A stretch of 24,504 nucleotides of DNA, taken from positions 1 to 24,504 of IMG/VR virus record IMGVR_UViG_3300012008_000029; one strand, 5' to 3'. This stretch comes from a virus. Under the pieces are notes generated by a model. The model ran no database searches. It saw only the letters and a list, made by a program, of their open reading frames with translations, and was not told the DNA's origin. Positions within the stretch are counted from its first letter, which is position 1; the number at the start of each line of letters is the position of its first letter. Below are positions 7,685 through 13,544 of the stretch, in pieces. Made by a program: the position numbers and the translations under genes.

Positions 7685-7846
7685 ATGACACGCAAGCAGT
7701 TCGCAACGGCGGCAGCACTCGTCGTCATCGCCCCCTTCGCGTTCCTCTCGTCGGCGGACGGCAAAGGCAAGCCGCCGCCGAGGCAATCGCCTACGGGCAC
7801 ATACGGGGCGGGCACATACGGTTCCGGTAACTACGGGGGTGTGTAG
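7685..7846 (+). CDS. Small exported protein with a Tat-like signal peptide and Gly-Tyr tail, 53 aa
   Basis: ATG 7685 follows a strong AAGGAGG (7674-7680). The N-terminus TRKQF resembles the twin-arginine motif (S/T)RRxF with Lys in the second position. It is followed by an Ala/Val-rich moderately hydrophobic stretch and a plausible cleavage point after SSA (residue ~24). The mature part would be only ~29 residues: a Lys/Pro segment and a Gly-Tyr repeat tail (TYGAGTYGSGNYGG). The following fibre has a similar GTYGYGLYGDGTYGGG block. The gene lies 1.6 kb after the TatA-like gene in the same cassette. Export is likely; the Tat route is inference, since RK motifs are tolerated less than RR. Function unknown. 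Confidence 0.65.
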   Translation: MTRKQFATAAALVVIAPFAFLSSADGKGKPPPRQSPTGTYGAGTYGSGNYGGV

Positions 7847-7848
7847 GA

Positions 7849-9954
7849 ATGGCCGCTGCTACATTCCGCGCCGCTGGAGCTAAGTCAAACGGCACGACCG
7901 GCGCGGTGACCGTCGCTGCGCCTGCGGGCGTTGCGACCGGTGACCTCGAAGTTCTGATCGCGTCAACGATCGCGGCCGGATCGGTTGCGATCACGACCGC
8001 CGGCGGCTCGGCCTGGACGGCGGTCACTGGTTCCCCCCAGGACGTGGCGAGCGGCGAGAAGCTGTACGTCTGGTATCGCGTGCGCCAGGCGGGGGACGGT
8101 GACCCGATCGTCACCCCGGGCAGCGACCATTCCTGCTCAGCACGGCTCGCCTACACGGCGGGCACCTTCGATAGCACGACGCCGATCGAGATCCCGGCAG
8201 CCAGCTCCGAGACGACATCAGACACATCGTTCTCGTGGGCACCGGGCGGCTCGACCGCGGGTGTGGATAGGCTCGTGCTCTGCGTCGCATCGCAGGGCAC
8301 CGACTCGAACACCGCGTCGATCCCGGTGATGACGGACGCTAGCCTGACGGCGCTTGCCTCGCGCGTCGACTACTGCACGGTCTCAGGCGGGGGCGGCGGC
8401 TTCGGGGCTACGGAAGGGACACGCGCCGCGTCGGGCACGGTTGGCACGTTCGCCTGTACCTACGGCACCGCGTCAACGAAGGCATACATCAGCTTTGCTA
8501 TCCGCCCGCACGTCGCGACGACCTACCAGATCACGGTCGGCCCGATCTCTGCGAGCAACGCGATCGCGGCGAAGCGCAAGGGCAAGACGCGGCTCGCGAT
8601 CGCGACGACGAACGCCGTCATCGTGACGCCGGTCTACCAAGGGCAAACCCCCGGCACCTACGGGTACGGGCTGTACGGCGACGGCACCTATGGCGGCGGT
8701 GCGGCAGGCATGACCTACCCGATCACGGTTTCTCTCACCGCTACGAACACGCTCGCGCTCGTACGCAAGGGCAAGACGCACCCGGTTATCGCGACGACGA
8801 ACGCACTGACGCTCGCGCGCAAGGCGAAGCTCGCCCGCGCTATATCAGGCGCGCATGCGCTCGTGCTTCAGCGCAAGGCGAAGATCGCCCGCGTTATCGC
8901 GAGCGCGAACGCCGTCTCTGCGACGATCAAGAACGTCAAGCGTCTCGCCATCGCCTTCGTCACGACGAACGCCGTCTATCTCGGGCGCAAGGGCAAGACT
9001 CGACTAGTAGTCGCCACGGCGAACGCGGTCTCGTTACGGCGTAAGGCGAAGCTTCGCGCGGTTCTGCCGACGTCGAACGCTGTCGCGCTCGGCCGCAAAG
9101 CGAAGCTCCGCGCCGTGCTGGCGACTACCAACGTCGTCTCAGCGAGGCGCAAGGCGAAACTGCCGCGCCTACTCTCGGCCACGAACACCGTGACGGCGAC
9201 GCTCAAGCGGGTCGCACGGATCGCTATCGCGCTCGCGACCGCGAACACGATCGCCCTGAAACGTAAGGGCAAGATCAACCGGCAGGTTGCGAGTACGAAC
9301 GCTCTAGCGCTAGCACGCAAGACGAGGCTGCCGCGCATCATCGCGACAACGAACACGCTGGCGCTCAAACGCAAAGGCAAGCTCGTCAGTATTATCGCCA
9401 CTGCGAACGTCCTGACGGTTGCGCGCAAGGCGAAGATCCGGCGGGTGCTCGCAACCGCGAACACGCTGACGGTTACGCCGCGCGCCGTGATCGGTGCCGT
9501 CACCTATCACCTATCGGTCGCGCTCGCCACGGCGAACGCAGTCGCGGTGAGGCGGCGCGTACAGATCCGGCGCACAGTTACGACGGCGAACACGCTCGCG
9601 CTCGTACGCAAGGGCAAGACGCGGATCGCGCTCACGAACGCATCGCCGCTCACGGCGCTTAGGCGCACGGGCAAGGTGCGGAGCGCGATCAGTACGGCGC
9701 AGGCGATCACGGCCAGGCGTCGGAGCACGCAACGCGTCGCGGTCGAATCTAGCCAGGCCGTCACTATCCACCGCCGCGGACGCATTCATATCGCGCTCGC
9801 AAGTGCGGCAGGAGTCGTCGCGTCGATCTTCTACCGCGTCAGGCAGATGCGGCTCACGCACCCGTTCGATTCACCGAGGCCGAACCGTGGCCTTGACGCA
9901 CCGCACGCAACCGAGGCAGAACGTCTCGACGTGCCTGATCCTCATAAGGGGTAG
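7849..9954 (+). CDS. 701-aa repetitive basic fibre/adhesin-like protein
   Basis: Two-part protein. Residues 1-~222 form a beta-sandwich-like domain common in actinophage structural proteins (PAGVATGDLEVLIAS, VWYRVRQAGDGDPIV, TAGTFDSTTPIEIPA). From ~224 to ~660 come about 21 degenerate copies of an 18-residue repeat, roughly ATTNALALxRKxKLRRVI. They have a near-invariant Asn, alternating small/hydrophobic residues and a basic RKxK core, so the protein is extremely basic. Longer variant repeats recur about every fifth copy. A Gly-Tyr block (GTYGYGLYGDGTYGGG) interrupts the second repeat. The pattern predicts a beta-solenoid or strand-turn-strand rod. Role in cell-surface (teichoic acid, polysaccharide) or nucleic acid binding is speculation. 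It starts 3 nt after the previous stop and lies just before the neck genes. I recognise no named family for the repeat part. Confidence 0.82.
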   Translation: MAAATFRAAGAKSNGTTGAVTVAAPAGVATGDLEVLIASTIAAGSVAITTAGGSAWTAVTGSPQDVASGEKLYVWYRVRQAGDGDPIVTPGSDHSCSARLAYTAGTFDSTTPIEIPAASSETTSDTSFSWAPGGSTAGVDRLVLCVASQGTDSNTASIPVMTDASLTALASRVDYCTVSGGGGGFGATEGTRAASGTVGTFACTYGTASTKAYISFAIRPHVATTYQITVGPISASNAIAAKRKGKTRLAIATTNAVIVTPVYQGQTPGTYGYGLYGDGTYGGGAAGMTYPITVSLTATNTLALVRKGKTHPVIATTNALTLARKAKLARAISGAHALVLQRKAKIARVIASANAVSATIKNVKRLAIAFVTTNAVYLGRKGKTRLVVATANAVSLRRKAKLRAVLPTSNAVALGRKAKLRAVLATTNVVSARRKAKLPRLLSATNTVTATLKRVARIAIALATANTIALKRKGKINRQVASTNALALARKTRLPRIIATTNTLALKRKGKLVSIIATANVLTVARKAKIRRVLATANTLTVTPRAVIGAVTYHLSVALATANAVAVRRRVQIRRTVTTANTLALVRKGKTRIALTNASPLTALRRTGKVRSAISTAQAITARRRSTQRVAVESSQAVTIHRRGRIHIALASAAGVVASIFYRVRQMRLTHPFDSPRPNRGLDAPHATEAERLDVPDPHKG
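8518..9820 (+). repeat. Tandem degenerate 54-bp (18-codon) repeats inside the fibre gene
   Basis: About 21 protein-level repeats of 18 codons. The best conserved codons encode the Asn of the turn (usually AAC in gcgaacgc or acgaacgc contexts) and the cgcaagg(g/c)gaag core for RKxK. Longer copies (20-25 residues or more) break the register near 8614, 8914, 9180 and 9466, giving a super-period of about five repeats. Divergence between copies is too high for recent slippage. Confidence 0.85.
8519..8550 (+). repeat. 32-bp segment shared with 18180-18211 (copy 1)
   Basis: The 32 bases coding for TTYQITVGPIS in the repeat fibre match 18180-18211 in the minor tail frame with one mismatch. Both copies follow the end of a beta domain. 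Confidence 0.85.
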
Positions 9955-9957
9955 CGA

Positions 9958-10914
9958 ATGTTCGAGATCATCAAGGACGCACTCGCGCCCGCAGTTGAAG
10001 ACACGATCCGTATCGACGGTGACCCGGTCGCGCTGGATGCGGTGACGTTCCGCATGCGGCCCGAGTCCGGCTCGACGCTGGTCGTGGACTCGGTCGCTTC
10101 TCTCGTCGATGCTCCGACGGGCAGCGTGCGCTACGACTGGGCGGCGGGCGATACGGACACGCCCGGCGACTACCTCGCCTGGTGGCACGCCACGCCTACG
10201 GGCATGGAGCCGCAGGACACTGCCGAGTTCTCGGTGCGTGTTCTTGAGCACGCGCCGCAGGCATGGGCGCTCTGCTCGCTCGCCGATGTACGCGAGGCGC
10301 TTGAACTCGACGACGACGAGCGCACACGTGACGACCTGATCCGCACACGGATCGAGTCTGCGTCGGCGCTGATCGTCGGCGAGACCGGGCGCGAGTTCAC
10401 ATCGACCGGCATGCTCGGAGCCGAGGTCACGCGGCGCTTCCCGGTCGACGCCCAGAGCTACAGGAACCGCAAGGGCGGCTATCTCGTCAACTTCGGCGAC
10501 GCCTGCGAGTTGCGCGTCGCCAAGACGGTGACGCTCAATTCCGAGACTACATCGCCGACCGTGCTCGACCCGATCCAGTTCCAGCTCTGGCCCGCGCGCC
10601 TCCGTAACGGCAACGCGCTCGGCATCATCGTCCGCGGCGACGTCAACCTCGGCACGTCCACCACGATGCAGTGGTGGGGCTTCGCGAGCCTCGACATCGA
10701 GGGCGAGTGGGGCTTCGCGGCCGTACCTCCCGAGATCCGCGACCTCACCGTCGACACTGTCGGCTACTGGCTGCGCAGAGACATCGCGCAGATCGGCTAC
10801 GCCGAGGGCGGCGCAGAAGCAACGCAGTTCGCACCTCGCGGGCCGGGCGGCTTCGACCTCCCGCTGTTCGCGAAGCGGCGGCTGCTCCGCTGGCGTCGCT
10901 CGATGGGAGCGTGA
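9958..10914 (+). CDS. Head-tail adaptor with an N-terminal BppU-type Ig domain
   Basis: Residues 1-~97 look like the baseplate upper protein N-terminal (BppU_N) type of Ig-like domain: DAVTFRMRPESGSTLVVDS, TGSVRYDWAAGDTDTPGDYLAWW, ending in a strand EFSVRVL. From ~100 on comes a neck adaptor (gp6/phage_connect-like): LADVREALELDDDERTRDDLIRTRIESASALIVGETGREF, the helical entry of such proteins, followed by a beta-rich insertion and a helical tail (PPEIRDLTVDTVGYWLRR). Adaptors form the first ring below the portal. AAGGGG precedes the ATG. Finding both domains in one chain is odd, because BppU_N domains are normally in fibres or small separate proteins; it may display an Ig domain at the neck. 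The tail terminator gene follows 3 nt later. Confidence 0.75.
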   Translation: MFEIIKDALAPAVEDTIRIDGDPVALDAVTFRMRPESGSTLVVDSVASLVDAPTGSVRYDWAAGDTDTPGDYLAWWHATPTGMEPQDTAEFSVRVLEHAPQAWALCSLADVREALELDDDERTRDDLIRTRIESASALIVGETGREFTSTGMLGAEVTRRFPVDAQSYRNRKGGYLVNFGDACELRVAKTVTLNSETTSPTVLDPIQFQLWPARLRNGNALGIIVRGDVNLGTSTTMQWWGFASLDIEGEWGFAAVPPEIRDLTVDTVGYWLRRDIAQIGYAEGGAEATQFAPRGPGGFDLPLFAKRRLLRWRRSMGA

Positions 10915-10917
10915 CCG

Positions 10918-11349
10918 ATGGCCGTCTCGACCGTACCGGCGCTCAAGGGCGCGCTCAAGGCTGCGCTCGAAGCACGGACAGGACTGCACGACGTACTTAT
11001 CGCGTGGGGCTGGCCGCGATCGCCGCGACCCGAGATGATCCTCCTCGGCGACGTACCCGACTGCAAACAGGAACCGGCCGCGATGCGCGCGGGCGGGCAC
11101 ACACGCGAAGAGTCCTACGACCTGAGCGTGCTCATTAGGGTCGAGCGCAAGATACTCGACCAAACAACCGTCACGCAGCGCGCATACGCGATCGCCGCGG
11201 AGATCGAGTCGCTCCTACGGAGTGACGTCACGGTCGGCGGCACCGTTCGCGTTGCGCAGTTCGGCGCGGGCAAACTGGAAGAGCAGGCAAGTGACGAAGC
11301 GCGCGTCGCGCTGCTCGAAGTGCTCATCTACTGCGAAGCGCGCATCTAA
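10918..11349 (+). CDS. Tail terminator / tail completion protein
   Basis: The 143-aa product has the small alpha/beta layout of tail terminators: an N-terminal helix (VPALKGALKAALEAR), ILLGDVPDCKQEPAAM, a strand YDLSVLIRVERK, a long helix (QRAYAIAAEIESLLRSD) and two closing strands (VRVAQFGAGKLEE and ARVALLEVLIYCEAR). Its place between adaptor and major tail genes fits. The terminator ring caps the tail tube and joins it to the neck. No cysteine or catalytic signature is expected. A head-tail stopper is the main alternative. GGGAG precedes the ATG. Confidence 0.65.
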   Translation: MAVSTVPALKGALKAALEARTGLHDVLIAWGWPRSPRPEMILLGDVPDCKQEPAAMRAGGHTREESYDLSVLIRVERKILDQTTVTQRAYAIAAEIESLLRSDVTVGGTVRVAQFGAGKLEEQASDEARVALLEVLIYCEARI

Positions 11350-11362
11350 AAGGAGTAGCTCC

Positions 11363-11566
11363 ATGAAGCTTACCTACGTCGGCCCGCATGACGGCGTCGA
11401 CGTGCCGCTGCCTGACGGTTCCGAACCGACAGTGAAGCACGGCGAGTCGCGCGATTTCCCCGAGGAGATCGCAGCATCCCTGCTCGAACAGGGAGACAAC
11501 TGGAACGAGACCGCGTCCGAGAAGGCGCTGGACGCACCACCGACCAAGAAGGGCGGGGCTGAATAA
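11363..11566 (+). CDS. Small acidic protein between tail terminator and major tail genes, 67 aa
   Basis: ATG 11363 follows AGGAG (11351-11355). The product starts MKLTYVGPHDGVDVPLPDG, has an HGESRDFPEEIAASLLEQGDNW middle and a Lys/Gly end. This length, composition and position match a recurring small phage protein encoded next to the major tail gene (beta-strand start, DG turn, FP.E.A..LL.Q pattern). Its function is unknown to me. The TAA overlaps the ATG of the major tail gene by one base, implying coupling. Confidence 0.75.
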   Translation: MKLTYVGPHDGVDVPLPDGSEPTVKHGESRDFPEEIAASLLEQGDNWNETASEKALDAPPTKKGGAE

Positions 11567-12666
11567 TGGCCTACGCATCAGGACTCTCTGCGCAGATCGG
11601 CTACGGCGTCGAATCCGTCTACGGCACGCGCATCGTCCCAACCATCTTCCCCGAGTTCCTGAGCGAGTCGCTCAAGTGCAACGCGGGCAGGATCGAGTCG
11701 AAGGCGCTACGCGCCGGAACGCGCGTGCAGCGCACCGACCGCTGGGCAAAAGGCCCGCGCGACGTCGGCGGCACGACCGTCCACGAGCTGCAGAGCAAGG
11801 GCCTCGGCACGCTGCTGAAGCACGCGCTCGGCGCGAACGCAACATCGCAGCCCGCTGTAGGGACAGACCCGACGGTCTACGAGCACAAGAGCACGCTCGC
11901 GACGCCGACCGGACTCGGGATGACGATCCAGGTCGGACGCCCCGACAACGCGGGCACCGTGCGGCCGTGGGACTACCTCGGCTGCAAGGTCGCGAGCTTC
12001 AAACTCGCGGGCGAGGTCGGCGGCATCCCCACGCTCGAACTGACGTGGTTCGGTACCGACGAGTCCACCGCGCAGACACTCGCGACCGCGGGCTACGCGA
12101 CCGGCCTCGAAGTGCTGAACTGGACGGGCACGACTGTGACGATCGGCGGCACGGCGTACGTCTGCCAGAAGGTAACGGTCACCGGCACCCACGGCATGAA
12201 GACCGATCGCTTCAACCTCGGATCGACGAACCGTTCGGAGCCGATCGCTAACGCGTTCAGCGTCTTCGGCGTCGAGATCGAGTCCGAGTACCTCGACAAC
12301 ACCGCGTACGCGCACATCGCCGCGGGAGACACCGTCGCGATCGTCTCGAAGTTCACCGGCTCGATCATCTCGACCACGTACGCCTACGCGCTCGAAGTCA
12401 CGCTGCCCGCAGTACGCATCGACGGCGAAACGCCGAACGTCGCGGGCACGGATCTCGTCTCGCAGCCGATCAAGGGCACCGCGCTCGACAACAGCGGGGC
12501 CGACGGCGCGGTCAAGATGGTCTACCGCACGACCGACGCGACCGTCTTAAATGGCGGGGCCGCACATCGTACTCGAAGGTGTTCGGGAGTACGAGATGGC
12601 GATGGCTCGCGCGCGACTGAAAATCACGCGCGGGGCCGTCGCCACCGCACTGCGGCCGGTCGTTAG
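11566..12666 (+). CDS. Major tail protein (tube); true end probably 12550
   Basis: Builds the tail tube. N-terminus SAQIGYGVESVYGTRIVPTIFPEFLSESL and the following KALRAGTRVQRTDRW segment are typical of the actinophage tube family. A beta-rich body follows, with a repeated NxSxx/TTLELTWFGTDE-type strand layout. Through residue ~327 (VKMVYRTTDATV) it reads well. The last ~39 codons, from 12548, overlap the next gene by 116 nt and are Arg/Gly-rich like an out-of-frame shadow. Removing one T at 12546-12548 would give a TAA directly before ATG 12551, so the natural product is probably 327 aa. The long version cannot be excluded. Start is the TAATG overlap with the previous stop. Confidence 0.82.
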   Translation: MAYASGLSAQIGYGVESVYGTRIVPTIFPEFLSESLKCNAGRIESKALRAGTRVQRTDRWAKGPRDVGGTTVHELQSKGLGTLLKHALGANATSQPAVGTDPTVYEHKSTLATPTGLGMTIQVGRPDNAGTVRPWDYLGCKVASFKLAGEVGGIPTLELTWFGTDESTAQTLATAGYATGLEVLNWTGTTVTIGGTAYVCQKVTVTGTHGMKTDRFNLGSTNRSEPIANAFSVFGVEIESEYLDNTAYAHIAAGDTVAIVSKFTGSIISTTYAYALEVTLPAVRIDGETPNVAGTDLVSQPIKGTALDNSGADGAVKMVYRTTDATVLNGGAAHRTRRCSGVRDGDGSRATENHARGRRHRTAAGR

Positions 12667-13042
12667 GGACGCGAAGACGAGGGCGAAGGTGATCGCCATC
12701 CAGAAGGGCCTAAGCGACACGGGCAACCTAGTGCGCGGTATCGGATCCTTCGCGCGCGGCAACACGGCGGGCATTACCGAGAAGGCGAACAGGGACGGCT
12801 ATCCCTACCCAGGCATCTACGAGTACGCAGGCTCGACGAGCCGCTCCGACAAGAAGGGCGGCATGTCGGCGATCACGAACCGCTCCACGATCGGGGCGGC
12901 GCTGATCGCAAAGCACGGGCTTGGTAGCGGGACGCACGGCGCGCGAGCCTTCATGCAGCCAGCGATGGACGCCGAGACAGACACGGCGATAATTGCACTT
13001 GACGAGTTGGTCGGCCGTATCTGCGCCGACGCTGAAAGGTGA
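12551..13042 (+). CDS. HK97 gp10-like neck/tail-joining protein
   Basis: The 163-aa product starts with an IVLEGVREYEMAMARARLKI helix entry, then a long basic helix (VVRDAKTRAKVIAIQKGL) and SDTGNLVRGIGSFARGN, matching the gp10-like pattern (helix, then TG.L...I). It has YPGIYEYAGSTSRSDKK before a C-terminal ARAFMQPAMDAETDT motif, the family's usual RPF(L/M)xPA ending. These proteins take part in neck assembly or tail completion. It normally lies before the major tail gene; here it lies after it. No clear ribosome site precedes ATG 12551, which suggests coupling to the major tail stop. Confidence 0.75.
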   Translation: MAGPHIVLEGVREYEMAMARARLKITRGAVATALRPVVRDAKTRAKVIAIQKGLSDTGNLVRGIGSFARGNTAGITEKANRDGYPYPGIYEYAGSTSRSDKKGGMSAITNRSTIGAALIAKHGLGSGTHGARAFMQPAMDAETDTAIIALDELVGRICADAER

Positions 13043-13047
13043 GGCAC

Positions 13048-13410
13048 ATGGCTGAAGAGCCGAAAGTCAAAGAGATCAAGATCACGCTCGACGGGCGCAC
13101 ATACACGATGCAGCCCGGACGTTTCAGCTACCGCGAACTCGGCATCATCCGCGACGTTTCGGGACTCCGCGCAGGCGAGATCGTCGCCGCGGCGAAGGCG
13201 GGAGACGTGATGCTCGTCGTCGCGCTAGCGGCCGTTGCGATGCGTCGAGACGGCACCGAAGTCGATGTGGATAAGCTGCTCGACCGCGACACCACCGAGA
13301 TCGAGATCGAGCTAGTCAAAGAGGATTCCCCGGCGGCAAACCCTCCGGTGGTCGACGACGCCGAGGCCCCGGTGGTAACGCCGGAGCCGATACCGACGCC
13401 GACCCCCTAG
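13048..13410 (+). CDS. Tail assembly chaperone G (short product)
   Basis: I choose ATG 13048, which follows AAAGGTGAGG (13035-13044), over GTG 13039. The 120-aa product is acidic with KEIKITLDGRTYTMQPGRFSYRELGIIRDVSGL at its start and a Pro-rich end (PEPIPTPTP). Position directly before the tape measure, this size, and an overlapping second frame mark it as the G protein. Such chaperones bind the tape measure and recruit tube subunits, and are absent from the virion. The gene ends ACC CCC TAG; a -1 slip on the C run would extend it (next entry). Confidence 0.8.
   Translation: MAEEPKVKEIKITLDGRTYTMQPGRFSYRELGIIRDVSGLRAGEIVAAAKAGDVMLVVALAAVAMRRDGTEVDVDKLLDRDTTEIEIELVKEDSPAANPPVVDDAEAPVVTPEPIPTPTP
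13402..13410 (+). promoter_or_regulatory. Probable programmed -1 frameshift site (C5 run before UAG)
   Basis: The sequence is ACC CCC TAG in the G frame. Five consecutive C (13403-13407) let tRNA-Pro re-pair perfectly one base back. The stop codon in the waiting site should favour slippage. Upstream C-rich places (13327-13331, 13367-13370) fit a -1 slip less well. Confidence 0.6.
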
Positions 13411-13544
13411 ACGCGCGCGCGCGCTGGCACCCGAGCTATCTGACACTCGGGGTTAGACCCTGGGAAATGCCGGACTTCACGCCGGACGAACTGAACGCCC
13501 TAAACGTCTGGATCAAACAGGAGAACGAGAAGCATGGCGCGTAG
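13407..13544 (+). CDS. Tail assembly chaperone T extension, read by -1 frameshift from G
   Basis: In the -1 frame relative to G there is an open stretch with no start codon of its own near its beginning. It reads LDARARWHPSYLTLGVRPWE and then PDFTPDELNALNVWIKQENEKHGA, stopping with TAG at 13542-13544, 11 nt inside the tape measure gene. The W-rich RPWEMPDFTPDELNALNVWI segment is what T domains look like. A slip of the Pro codon CCC (13405-13407) back to 13404-13406, with the UAG next in line, gives a G-T fusion of 165 aa. Frameshift fusion at this locus is a conserved feature of siphophages; the exact slip point is inferred. Confidence 0.75.
   Translation, partial: LDARARWHPSYLTLGVRPWEMPDFTPDELNALNVWIKQENEKHGA

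Noticed and set aside
8518-9820. CRISPR array
   Set aside because: The ~54-bp repeats are in-frame coding, degenerate and without constant repeats or unique spacers.
9871-11163. 430-aa open frame on the - strand
   Set aside because: Arg/Ala/Val-rich antisense shadow of the adaptor and tail terminator genes in G+C-rich DNA; no ribosome site and no recognisable domain.
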